64,000 bases of DNA from contig NC_057765.1 in the NCBI RefSeq assembly GCF_010389155.1, forward strand, positions 6,200,001-6,264,000, written 5' to 3'. Shown here piece by piece: positions 48,710 to 59,415 of the stretch (the first letter of the stretch is position 1; every line of letters begins with the position of its first letter). The notes below the pieces were generated by a model. That model saw only the letters and a program-made list of their open reading frames with translations, did no database searches and was not told where the DNA came from. A program made the position numbers and the translations under genes. This DNA comes from Erigeron canadensis. Taxonomy: Eukaryota > Streptophyta > Magnoliopsida > Asterales > Asteraceae.

Positions 48710-49206
48710 GATACTTTCATGATGTATTTGGAGAAGTTCATATAATGCAAGAAGAAAATCAGTAAGTGCTTTGTCTTTTTATGTTTTTAACGATTATTTT
48801 TGTATTGATTTATGTATGTGTATGTAGTGTCTATGATAATATAATAGCATGTGTTTTTTTTATCTCATCTATTATTTCATCTTAAAAGCTTCTAATATAA
48901 AGCTTTTCGTGCTTGAATGCAAAGATATTATTTTTGGAATTTAGATCTGAGATTTTCTATTTTAAAGGCTTTTCATTTTAAAAGCTTCTACTATATATGT
49001 AGTTTATATTATAGTCTTACAATTTGTTATATAAATTTCAATATCCTAAAAAGAGTAAAACGTATTTGCAGAGAGCAGCATGAAGGGAAAAGTAGAGGTG
49101 GACCTTTGATAAGAAGCCGCCTGGAAGAGAAAAGTTTGGTCATTATAAAGTTCTTTCTGATTGATCTACTTGCAGATTACATCTTGTGGAAGCTTCATTT
49201 ACAATG
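48710..49206 (+). CDS. Two exons of an unrecognised gene (partial)
   Basis: Exon-like blocks 48710-48761 and 49072-49206 have AG/GT borders and compatible phase. The joined reading contains YFHDVFGEVHIMQEENQ, then EQHEGKSRGGPLIRSRLEEK, then a hydrophobic stretch LVIIKFFLIDLLADYILWKL. The second block has no stop and looks protein-like: a basic/Gly segment before a possible membrane segment. I do not recognise the family. No start codon or further exons were found: upstream lies the TIR element and, 114 bp downstream, a solo LTR, so this may be a gene remnant or the middle of a gene with large introns. Confidence 0.4.
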
Positions 49207-49320
49207 GTAATGGCTCAACTAATACTTTTAAATTCTCAAATAATTCTTATAACTAAAAGTCTTTCATCTAATATCTTTATTTATGCTTTGTTATAACTTG
49301 TAGTTGGTTACTATTAATAC

Positions 49321-49969
49321 TGTTGAGTCTTGGATTCGCTGATAAGACTTGCTCGCTGACGTGTGTCGTCAGCGAGTGTTCAGCGAGTCCAGTGACTCTC
49401 TTCAGCGGGTTGGATCTTGCCCAAATTGTTGGTCAAGGCAGGAAGAATTCAAACTAGATGAAGACAAGAGTCACATGGTGGTTCTTCCAACTGTAAAATA
49501 CCTTATATGGCAAAGGTACAAGTTGGGACCAAAACTAGGGTCTTCTCTCTCATACCCGTTTTGGTAAAGAAGACAAGGGCTCTTGCATGGAAGTACAAGG
49601 AGCCAATGGGACGTCGACAACCACCATTTATCACCATCAAAGGAAGGCTGTGTTGCCCTAATTCTTCCTCTATATAAAGCAACACAGCCGCATTGTATCA
49701 AGTGTGTTTGTCACCTTTAAAGTGTGTGTCACTTGTAATTGGTTAAGTTTTTAGTGTGTCTAGACTTAGCAATTACTTTGTTCATTTGTATTCTTGTAAG
49801 TCAAGTTTATAATATCGACCATGTATTCATCGTTTAATCAATGATACATATGATTATACTTGCATAGATTTATTACACTTGAACTTATCATTGTTCTTGT
49901 TATTTATCTTCTTATTTACTTTCTTGTCTAGCTTAATTATAACATAAGTTGTGCATTCGTGAACTGTCA
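49321..49969 (+). mobile_element. Solo LTR (Copia-like)
   Basis: Begins TGTTGAGTCTTGG and ends GAACTGTCA, flanked by an exact 5-bp duplication AATAC (49316-49320, 49970-49974). Contains a TATA box (CTATATAAAGC, about 49669-49679) and a GCAACACAGCC leader. No primer-binding site follows, so the interior was lost by LTR-LTR recombination. An imperfect inverted motif GCTGACG...CGTCAGCGAG is near its left end. Confidence 0.8.
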
Positions 49970-50771
49970 AATACGAAATTAGTGATTTTATGATTAATGT
50001 GTTGATTGAATATTTGCAAATGCAATGGCAGTAAAGCAAAGAGAAGCAACTAAAAACACTACTCGATTCATAATTCATTCACAGCTAGAAGTAGAACTAC
50101 ATTTTTAACATGTTTCTGCTCTATTAGATTTAGAATCCATTGAACTTTTCTGTTCTGCACACATTGGAAGAGCGAGTAAATAACTTTGGTTGTCCTTGGC
50201 ACCCAATAAGTTTCTCTCTGGCTGTTCTAGATCTATTATTCACGTACATTAAATCAAACTTACTGGAACATTTTGCAGTCTAATAAAAGTTCAATCATTA
50301 ACGTGTCAGGAATAGCGCTGCTTTGCATCTGCCGGGAGATAGAACCGCACATAGCCGTTTTGTGATACCATGGGAACTTTTCGAAAGTAGCACATGTGGG
50401 ATAAAATAAAACACGCATTTAGGAGTAAAGATCTTGCCTAATGAATTGTTTTGAATGCTAATGGAATTAGAATAATTAAAATACTTCATTATCTTAATTT
50501 TAGGGAATTCCGAATCTTTGTGGAACAATTAAGTCATTTGGCTCGAAACTTTTTATTTCTTTTGTACTTATTATTATATTTTTTTATCTATTGATGAATA
50601 ATATGGTTTTATGAAAAAACTTTCATTAGCTATTTAAAAAACCGACAATAGAATACATGCAAACAATATATTTAAAACACGACGTGCGGAGCACAGACAT
50701 TTAAACCCTCGTAACATAAAAAAGACAAGAAACATAAATTCTTTATACGCGGAATAAAATTGAATTTTGGT

Positions 50772-51232
50772 TACTACAAATATTGTTGCATTTGTCCACA
50801 CTTTTAGTTAGTGTGAACAAATTAAAAATTTTGTCACGTTTTTATGTGTGTAAAAATATGTAGAACTAAAGGTGTGTAAAAATTTCTCCACACTAAAAAG
50901 TATGTAGATTTAAAAGTTCACATTTTTAGTGTGAATATTAATAATTATTTTGTAACACCCAATTTGTTAATGCTAACTAAAAAGGTTTATTTTGTAACAC
51001 CCAATTTGTTCACGCTAACTAAAAAGGTAGCGTGAACAAATGAGGTGTTACGAAATAATTATAAAAGTCCACACTAAAAAGTGTGAACTTTTAATTTTAC
51101 ACAATTTTTAGTGTGGATAAATTTCTACACATTTTTAATTCTATATTATTTTTACACACATAAAAACGTTACAAAAATTTTAATTTGTTCACGTTAACTA
51201 AACGTGTAAAAAATGCAACATTATTTATAGTG
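50772..51232. mobile_element. Large foldback MITE with CACTA-like termini
   Basis: Nearly the whole 460 bp is an inverted repeat. The right end, reverse-complemented, starts CACTATAAATAATGTTGCAT, and the left starts (T)ACTACAAATATTGTTGCAT. Internal arms include TTAGTGTGAACAAATT, TTTTTAGTGTG and CACACTAAAAAG pairs, and TAACACCCAATTTGTT is duplicated at the centre. No matching 3-bp target duplication was seen. Confidence 0.7.
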
Positions 51233-51544
51233 TTATCTAGATAAAAAATCTATTGAAGTTAAGAATCTGTTACGGTAAAGTGGTTAACAAGCTTTTATAA
51301 TAAACCGGTAAAAAGGGCATAGATTTGGTTTTAATGAAAAAATTGAGTTGTTTCATTGGACATCTCTATATATATATAATTCTCTATCTCCAAGCGCATA
51401 TGTGGCGTACCTCTTTACTCGCCACGTCATCTTTTTCCTACGTGGCACTTATACGTTGATTATCTACGAGAACTTGACAAATCATCGTCCACATAGACAT
51501 TCGCTTTTATTAATTATAAATAAAAGATTAAAAAGCTAAATGTA

Positions 51545-51600
51545 AGATTAGAACCCATGACCTTTAACTTTTAATGTGAGGCATAAACCACTTCATCCAA
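51545..51600 (-). repeat. tRNA-like SINE head remnant
   Basis: On the minus strand GGATGAAGTGGTTTATGCC resembles a box A region and GGTCATGGGTTCTAATC a box B region at tRNA-like spacing. No body or tail is defined. Confidence 0.4.
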
Positions 51601-52023
51601 ATTGATATTTGTTTACTTTTTAAAAAATTAAATAGATATTGTTACAAACAAACCAGTACATACCCACTTCAAATATATCATGTAACGATTTTGTGAAGGG
51701 ATTTGTGAATCGTTAAAATCTTATTGAATGTCTTATTTGAAATATACCATAAATACAGTATAAATAAACATACGATAAATAAACATTCCCATCCCAGGTG
51801 ATATATAATTATGAGTACTCTTTTTGAAAGTGCAATATACGAGAACTTTAAACAAATTATTTTAAGATACACAATCAATTAAGATACAAGTATTATTGTT
51901 ATAGAAAAAAAAATTATATCAATAAATTAAGAATGAGTATACATTATATTATATTATTTTATTATGTATATAATAGATTTTAGGTCGTGTCCAATACACG
52001 GAACAAACAATTTTATCAATATT

Positions 52024-52200
52024 AGAAGTGAATATGGGACAATTAGACACCTAAGTTTTGTGAAAAAAACTCCGACATATCAATTTATAATACATAAAAA
52101 AACATATGGGCCCAATTAATTATTCAAAATATTAAAAATTTAATATGTGAAAAGTGTTCACAAAAGTTGAGTGTCTAATAACCTCATATTCACTTTTCCA
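52024..52200. mobile_element. Foldback/MITE element, family of 2387-2577
   Basis: Arms GAAGTGAATATGGGACAATT (left) and AAAAGTGAATATGAGGTTAT (reverse complement of right), followed on both sides by AGACAC(C/T)(T/C)AA and TTTTGTGAA motifs. Confidence 0.65.
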
Positions 52201-52800
52201 ATAAATAAAAAAGATATATATAAAAAATATATAATATTAATATATACTATGTAAATCGATTAATAATAATTATATCTTAATGACATATTCCAAAGTCATT
52301 AAATTTTTGTACTTAAAGGATTTTGTCTAATTCTCACTAAAAAATAATCATGGCTCTTAATATTTTTTTTTAAATGTTTTGAGATATAAAATTTCATATT
52401 TATATTTAACTTTTACTTTTTAATACAAATTTATTGTAAAAAGATAAACTTTAGATAACTTGGAAGATAAAAAAGAGAAAAAGGAAGGTATAAAACTTTC
52501 AATAATGAGTGACCAAATTCAATAAATACGTTGTTTTAACAGACTCCGTTTAGAGAATCCACTCATAATCCTCAATTACATATTGCCTCTTTCATTCCAA
52601 CATTTTTTAGTAAAACATGTTATTATGTGTAGATAATCAAGATGACAGTTGTTGCTCTTTTTATTGTTTTTTCTGTAGTTATCGTCTTCATTACCATCTG
52701 ATTCAAGTTATTACACGTTATATAAAAAAAGATTGATTATCTAAAATAGAAAGTTATAGAAATAGATACATAAAGTTGTGTAACCTCCCAAACAACTTTA

Positions 52801-52990
52801 AAAAAAATTGGTATATGCCTGGGCACCACTTAATCGTATAGAGAATAATTCTCTCAAGCCGCTACCCTAGCAAAGCAAGCTTGGCGGTGAAATCTCCAAA
52901 CTCCTTGTGTTGGGATCAAACCCATGACATGCGCCCACAAGGCGTTTTTGTGAGGAGGCAGGTGGCCACTGGGCCATTAAACGAGTGGTT
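52801..52990 (-). mobile_element. tRNA-derived SINE, third family
   Basis: Flanked by an exact 16-bp duplication CTCCCAAACAACTTTA (52785-52800, 52991-53006). On the minus strand box A is TGGCCCAGTGG and box B is GGTTTGATCCC, about 40 bp apart. The body ends AGGCATATACCAATTTTTTT, a T-tail like that of Au-type SINEs. Confidence 0.9.
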
Positions 52991-53811
52991 CTCCCAAACA
53001 ACTTTACTATATAAAAGAGTGGGATGGTTAAATTCGTTTCTAAATGTATACAAAACATGTAATTTGTAATGTATCTCCCTTTTGGCTTGTAAATTTTTAA
53101 TCACTATGACTATCAGTTGTTTGTTTTTGTTACATAATAAGTCATCACGAAAAATGTTGTCTTAATTTAAGTTGATATATGTTTTTATATACTTTATATT
53201 TAGTTATCTGATGGTGGAAGGAGTACGTACGTATGAGAGTAAGGTGGTGACCAGGTGAAACAACTCTCTGCTCTATAGGTACTTATAGGATGAGGAGCGA
53301 AGTGGTGATAGTAATGTCTGATTTCTTCTTCACACTCTCACCTTATAATTTGTTTAATTTTTTTCTTGATTTTTTTTTTCTTTTAAATGTAGAAAGATGG
53401 GGAAAGAATGGTGAAACATTCCTTACTTGCGGGGAGGGGATGAAGGAGGATGAAAAAATAAGAAAGAGTGAGGAATGGTGTTTATTACTTTGTACTTTGA
53501 TGACATTTACTTGAATTTCACAATAATATATCTTCGTCTTTCAATGAATTATATTCATATGTTATTGAATTATTCGTTAAAAATTTACGTTAGCTCGTGC
53601 AACGCACGAGCCCAAAACCTAGTATATAACAAAAGCTAATTAAAAATATACTTTTTTAACATAATTTGTTTTGTCTAATTTTCGAATAGCAAATCTTTAT
53701 GTTCTGCTTCTAAATTGTAAATACAAATGAGATAACTTGTAGTCGTATGGCGAAAATATGGGTTTACTAATTTGGGCCACCGTTGGTGAGATAATGATTT
53801 TAGTTGAAAAT

Positions 53812-53880
53812 CACGTGACGTGAATCTAGTAACAAGCTGACACGTGTTCTGATATATGAGTAGGTAATGGACGCGTGTAC
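53812..53880. promoter_or_regulatory. Cluster of G-box/ABRE-like motifs
   Basis: CACGTGACG (53812-53820), TGACACGTGT (about 53838-53847) and GACGCGTGT (about 53870-53878) lie within 70 bp, the first two with palindromic CACGTG cores. No gene start is recognised on either side, so function is unproven. Confidence 0.3.
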
Positions 53881-54217
53881 ATTGAGACACCCATGTGCGG
53901 CTACTACAATTCATACCTACAAATCCAATTATATTCTCCTTTTAATCTTTAAAAATTCATAATCATCATTATCTTACTTCCAACTTCAACTATGTAAAAT
54001 ATAAAAACCAATAATTTTATACCTTACGATTATTAAAGAGTTGGATTTGAATTGTTGGAAAACATGAACCTGCCGATATGTCAAAAATCGATATATAATC
54101 AGTTATCTGCATATGACACACTTCCCTCTGTTAGATTTCATGTATACAAGTTTAGAAACAAAATTTTCATTACAAAAAAAATCATCTTTAAGAGCTTAAG
54201 TAGTTAGTATATTACTT

Positions 54218-54450
54218 AACCACCGGGTTAAACCCCAGTGGCCAGGGGTGTTTCACTAAACCTGTTATGCGGGGCCCCGGGGGAGTTTACTCCAAGGTCT
54301 CGAGTTCGAGCCTTGGTAGGTTCTCCTCGACGGTATTTTCTAATAAAGGAGGTGGTATGGTGAGAAAGACTATTTAAGATCCGCTTAGTGCGGAACCCTT
54401 TCGTTGTGCGATTAACACACACCATACGCGTCTGAGGTAAAATTCACTTG
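54218..54450 (+). mobile_element. tRNA-derived SINE, fourth family
   Basis: Starts with CCACCGGGTTAAACCCCAGTGGCC-type box A context (shown in part) and has box B GAGTTCGAGCC at 54302-54312. The body includes CCGCTTAGTGCGGAACCC and ends near CACTTGTCAAAAAA. A second copy of its tail phrase (TTAACACACACCTTTCGTCT) follows to about 54500. Confidence 0.6.
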
Positions 54451-55124
54451 TCAAAAAAGTTAACACACACCTTTCGTCTGCGATTAACACACAACATATT
54501 ACTTTAATGCTAATAAATTAAAGTACAGAATTCGCACCTTACGGTGGTGATGATGATAGCGATTACACAATACAGAATACGAAGAACAGACGACGGCGAT
54601 TATGGCAGATGTACTATGGATGACGATGTACGCCGGAAATGATGGCGGATAACCGAAGAAATATATATATATATATACTCGCACGATAAATTAATTCAGG
54701 TTAATTACTTCTTATATTAGAAAACGAAATCGACTAAACGGAAAACTCTTATTGTTAATGACGGTGGTTCTGTGCGGTGGAGCCGTTGTTAATGGCGGTG
54801 GTTCTGTGCGGTGGAATTGCTCGGATTGTGTGATTATGCGATGCAGCTGTTGTAGATAGATTTGAGAGTTAGCAAATCTTAAAATCAGAGTTTCGCCTCT
54901 TTTTGATTTGTCAGAAGACGCTAATTATTTATTTGTTCTATTTATTTCTCTTTTTGATTTTTGATTTTAAAATAGACAATTGTTTGGGATGTTTAACAAC
55001 GTAACATAAAGTCATAAAGGCATAAAGCAATAATTCTGTATATATTATTATTATTATTATTATCGTCCTCATTTAATTATCATAATTAATTTGTACTATT
55101 ATCATGTTTACTATTATTATTATA

Positions 55125-55408
55125 CTAGTCTGGTGTCCGCACGTTGCGGCGGTGATGAACGGTGCTGATGGTATTTATTGTGGCGATAGAGATGGAGGGC
55201 GGCGGTGGAGATGGAAGGCGGTGTTGCAGGCAGTGGTCTTAGGGTGGAGATGGAAGGCGGTGGTGGAAGGGTTGAGAGTGTGTTACGATTAGTCAGAAAT
55301 GTAGGAAAGATGTTAGCTTTATATTTAGCTAACGGTATTCTTGGAAGAAAAAAATGCTTAATGTCATAATCCCCATTCTTTTTGTAAGGGATTATAGATA
55401 GATATAGA
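55125..55408 (-). mobile_element. Short non-autonomous Helitron
   Basis: Minus strand: starts TCTATATCTATCTATAATCC after a host A and ends with the stem CCGCA-ACG-TGCGG, then ACACCAGA and CTAG before a host T. 284 bp; interior is GGCGGTGGAGATGGAAGGCG-rich on the plus strand. Confidence 0.7.
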
Positions 55409-55604
55409 TACTCAAATTTATTATTATTTTATTTAATTATGAAAAGGAGCATTAAATGTGAATTAAGTTTCTGTTCAAATATTTTTGTTTCCATATATCA
55501 TATATGATTAAAAGTTGAAGATAACAATATATCAGTTAAGCCTTTCAAAAAACAATATATCAGTTAACATCGCGTATAAACATCAATCAATAAATAAACG
55601 TTAG

Positions 55605-55922
55605 AAAATTGGGCGACACCATATGCAACTACTATATAAGAAGACGCCAATTATCGACACCATTAGCGTTGCGTATTAGGAAGTCGCAAGAATAGGGATG
55701 ACGTTAGCCACTTGCTTAAGGATGTCGCAAAATAGCGACTTAATTTGCTATTGTATATTTGCGACTCTGTAAACTAGAATTATTTTGCGACTCGGTTTTC
55801 GACTTAGGTTGCGACAATGACAACGAAGGTGTCGTTAGACGAGTCTCTACTAATGTCACAAAATGGCGACTTTGAATAGTGTGTCGCTAAATCTGTCTCT
55901 AAATGGTTGTTTTCTTGTAGTG
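55605..55922 (-). mobile_element. CACTA-type element fragment
   Basis: The right end, reverse-complemented, reads CACTACAAGAAAACAACCAT, followed by repeated GCGACA/GTCGC motifs (TTTGCGACTC, TGTCGCTAAAT, AATGGCGACTTT), typical of CACTA-family subterminal repeats. No matching left terminus is seen, so it is probably truncated. Confidence 0.65.
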
Positions 55923-56244
55923 TATAAATATGTCTACCTACCTACAAACATAAGACCTTAAAGAAATAACACCGGCCATCTTAAAGGCCGCTCCCAATAG
56001 TATGTCATGATTGTGTGACGATGTAATATCGTTGACAACGTTATGTCTTCAATGTATCACGAAAAAAGATTTGTTTTCGGAGAAACACCAAAGACGATTT
56101 TATAAGAATTCTTTGCAAAACCTTTTAATATGTTTCTATGTCTTTTAAAATTGAATAAATTCTATATCTATGAATTAACTTGAATTAATTCAGAAATCAA
56201 CCAAAAAATAATCAATCTAAATTGATTAAATCAATCTCAATAGT

Positions 56245-56760
56245 TCACCCCTGCTAATCAGTTGGGGATAAATCAACTAGATTGTTGAATGTTCTATTAC
56301 AATCTTAATTGTAAAGATTAAAAGAAAAAATGATTGAATGAACGAGAGAAAGATATACAAAATACAGAGAAAAATGGAATATGTGTTATTAACCCTAAAC
56401 GGGTTATAACACCCCTTTTATACAAACTATCTTTCAGGAATGTCAAGAACATTCCCTGTACTTTCTCTCTTTGCTTCTTGCATATCTTTAGTCCTTCTTA
56501 GTCCAAAAAATATCACTTGAAGTCCAAAATCTTTTAAGCTCTCCTTAAACAACTTATAACCTGACATTAGCTAATCATACAATAAGCTATCATCTTGAAT
56601 ATCATAATTTGAGAATAAGATTATACTTCTCAAACAAAAACTTTTTTTAACAATATTATTTTGAAGTCATGATATTGTTTGTGCAATTCAAGACATTCAT
56701 TTGTGCAATTCACTGAAGACTGATAAAGAAGTTGTGATCTTTGCAAAATGTTGGATAAAC
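56245..56760 (-). mobile_element. LTR-like sequence
   Basis: On the minus strand a GTATAAAAGGGGTGTTATAA promoter-like stretch (around 56425-56405) is followed by a leader rich in TTTCTCT, as in plant LTRs; TTTGTGCAATTCA occurs twice at 56678-56720. Termini and target duplication were not found, so this is a style-based call. Confidence 0.35.
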
Positions 56761-57072
56761 GCCAGTGAAAACCCGGTCATCGGAAGAAGTCAATCGGAAT
56801 CATTTTTGATAAAAATGTGTAATGTTTTATATGTATGCTTTATATAATTGATAATAATAAAATATTGAGAAAAAAGTGAGGGAAAACTGTTGCCCGTAAA
56901 AGTGTGTAATGAGATTAATTGAGATGTATAGAATAGGTGATTTGGCGATAATATGGCGACGATGAAGAGGTGAGAAAGTGTTCATTATTGAGAGAAACTT
57001 TAGATACGATACGTTCTAATCTATAGATTATAAATTGTAGAGAACTTTATGTTTGATAGATATTTTGAAAAT

Positions 57073-57272
57073 GGGAAAGGCTAGGTAAAGTATGCAGAAC
57101 CTATTTTAAGTAAAGCACGGTGGAATTATGTAAAGTTTAGGGAGAGATTATATAAAATTCAGGGGGAATTTTGTATGTTTATCAAATTTAAAGATTTAAT
57201 TTATAACTTTTTTTTTAATATTGCAGTACCTAAGATAGGTAAAACGGTGCAGTACGGATTATTTTCCCTTTG
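57073..57272. repeat. Dispersed repeat, copy 2 (paired with 45491-45662)
   Basis: Same ordered phrases as copy 1, including TTATATAAAATTCAGGGGG and TGTATGTTTATCAAATT, ending GCAGTACCTAAGATAGGTAAA. Confidence 0.65.
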
Positions 57273-57378
57273 AAAATAGGCTGAAAAATATTGAAAAACA
57301 ATCACGTGAATATTTACATATGTACACATGAATCAAATACTTGTTCTTGTTTTCTTTGAGTAATGTAAATAGATATAA

Positions 57379-57691
57379 GGCTATTTCTAATGCTAAGAAC
57401 GTCCTTAGGTGTCTTTGAGCTGTCACATCATATCCTTACAAATCCTTATACATCCTTAAAAATCCTTCAAATCCTATAATTTTATCTCCAACAATACAAA
57501 CATCCTTAAAAATCCTTCCATATCATTTTATCTCCAACTAAAAATAAAAATATATTAGGTAAGGACAAGTAAGGGCATGCTCTTAGATAAGAGAATCTTT
57601 CAAAAAAAATTTAGTTTTGAACAAGCTTCAATGACAAAGGATTTCCAATGACACCTAAAGGCACCCAAAGACACCCCAATTGGAGATAGCC
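57379..57691. mobile_element. Tourist-like MITE (PIF/Harbinger)
   Basis: Ends GGCTATTTCTAATGC and, reverse-complemented, GGCTATCTCCAATTG, flanked by TAA on both sides (57376-57378, 57692-57694). Interior has AAATCCTTAAGG-type short repeats. Confidence 0.7.
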
Positions 57692-57844
57692 TAAACAGAT
57701 TCTTTTACCCAATTTATATACTCAAATGTCTTTTACATAGTTTTATTACTGATTTTCACATTTATAACTAACTATTATATATATAGACGGTATAATATAA
57801 TACAATAAAAATATTGATACATGTATCATTCCTTATTAAAATAT

Positions 57845-58160
57845 AGGTAGACATTAGAGACGAGTATATGACCTGAAAACTTGAGACCTTACCCAGACTC
57901 GTCCGAACCGATTCATCCATAAGGTAACTAACGGGTCGGGTTATGGGTTCAATTTTGTTGCATTGTAAACTTCGTTTTCGGTCGAACCAGGTTTTGACAC
58001 TTGATGAACAAATATCTATTAATTCTGACAGAGCCGAACCCATCCAAACCCGAACAGAAATCACCTACCCGATAAGATAATTGGCCAAGTCAAGAGATCA
58101 ATTTTATTACACTAACGGTGTCGGGTTTGCACTGGTCATGCCGGGCCGGATCGAATTTTG
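57845..58160. repeat. Sequence related to the interior of the 2085-3241 MULE
   Basis: Shares AAGGTAAC, GGGTCGGGTT-like and TTTTGACACTTGATGAACAAATATCT phrases (shown in pieces) with 2830-2995. Termini unclear. Confidence 0.5.
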
Positions 58161-58195
58161 ACTGGTGCTGATGTCAATGTCTAATACACATTCGT

Positions 58196-58523
58196 TAGAG
58201 GGTACCCAATGGTTAGTCCCTGGGTTCGTTTGAGGTGGACGGACGAGTACACACCATTGGGTGGGACTAGTCCTCCACTCGTCCGCCTCACTAGTCCCTG
58301 CAGGGATGAGTCTTTTGTGTGTGTGTATGTTTTTTTTTTAATTTTTAATCTTATATATACAAAGAAAAAGACAAAAAAATTAGTGGGTCCAAGACTAGTC
58401 CTTGGAGGATGAGTGCATTGGGTGTATTTTGGGGGATTAGTCCTTAGAGTGTTTTTTTACTGATGTGACGCTGACAGGGACTAGTCTTTGGAGGATGAGT
58501 GGTCACGATTAAGTACCCCTTAG
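58196..58523. mobile_element. MITE-like inverted-repeat element
   Basis: Left end TTAGAGGGTACCCAATGG; the right end, reverse-complemented, TAAGGGGTACTTAATCGTG. ACTAGTCC/GGACTAGT and GGATGAGT motifs recur inside in both orientations. The target duplication may be TTA or TTAG. Confidence 0.5.
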
Positions 58524-58599
58524 GTAAAATGTTTACAAAAGATAAAGGACAAAAGGGTTATTTTGAATGAGAATTAACAGTAGAAAAGGAATCCAAAGG

Positions 58600-58760
58600 T
58601 GATGACCAAATCAAAAAAGAATGACACGCCAGCAGACGGTGGGACCAGCAGTAAATAAGTTAGCACCATACCCATGTGGGGGTCACCGTGTCCCCTTTTT
58701 CGCCCTCTTGTTTCCCCACAATAAAACAATCCACTTCTATTATCTCTCTCTTTTTCTACT
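58600..58760. other. Unique GC-richer segment in AT-rich DNA
   Basis: A non-repetitive stretch with GCAGACGGTGGGACCAGCAG, CCATGTGGGGGTCACCG and CGCCCTCTTGTTTCCCCAC, followed by a TCTCTCTC-rich stretch. It looks like a promoter/leader, but no coding frame follows. It lies about 4 kb upstream of the AP2 gene. Confidence 0.3.
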
Positions 58761-59274
58761 GCTTCTTTTCAAGAGTAATTATACAATTTTTAACCTTTTA
58801 ACATGAAATAGTTTTTGTATTATAACGTATCTAAGATTTTATAGGACACTATTATATATCAATACATGCTAAAAAGCGTTAAAGTTATATATTTATATAT
58901 ATAATATATAATTATTCTAACAATAAGTTAATAACAATGAGTATGTTATACACAAAGAATCAGGATTTCGGGTAACTCGTAAAACAAAATTTTTTAGCAT
59001 TCATGTAAAGTAATGTTAATTACTAGATTGTCAATGTTCAAAAACAAAATTACTAGATTGTTACAATTTTTAAGCATTTCATAAAAATTTTTGCTCTTTG
59101 AAGCATTTCCTAAGAGTTTTAACATTTTTGTTAGTTTTTATTTTTCATTTAGTTACTAAAATATATCTCTATAAACTTGTTGCTATAAAAATATTTCAAA
59201 AGTTTAAAGTCATCTACATTGACCGGTATCCCAAATTTCGTTAACTCGTAGCACTAATAAAACAATCAACGTAT

Positions 59275-59353
59275 TTTGGAAAAATTTACACTACAACGGT
59301 AGAGCGGACCCGTAGCTCGGGCTACCCCTCTCCTTAGTGTAGTTCCACCCCTG
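59275..59353. mobile_element. One end of a hAT-like element
   Basis: The reverse complement of 59305-59353 reads CAGGGGTGGAACTACACTAA then GGAGAGGGGTAGCCCGAG, a common plant transposon terminus. The opposite end was not found. Confidence 0.35.
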
Positions 59354-59415
59354 ATTATACATAAATAATAATCTTAATTTAACATAATTATTATATATCA
59401 TTATATTCTTACATG

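Larger units (their letters stand above)
51362..53622 (+). mobile_element. Candidate longer Helitron (3' end strong, 5' end tentative)
   Basis: The 3' end has an 8-bp stem GCTCGTGC-AAC-GCACGAGC (53593-53611), then seven bases and CTAG at 53619-53622 before a host T. The proposed 5' end is TCTCTATATATATATAATTC after a host A at 51361, followed by CCACGTCATC and CTACGTGGCAC phrases often seen in Helitron 5' regions. The interior contains later insertions (foldback 52024-52200, SINE 52801-52990) and no helicase. Confidence 0.45.

Noticed and set aside
49349..49567. Overlapping frames on both strands (72-76 residues)
   Set aside because: They lie wholly inside the solo LTR 49321-49969 and share no domain.
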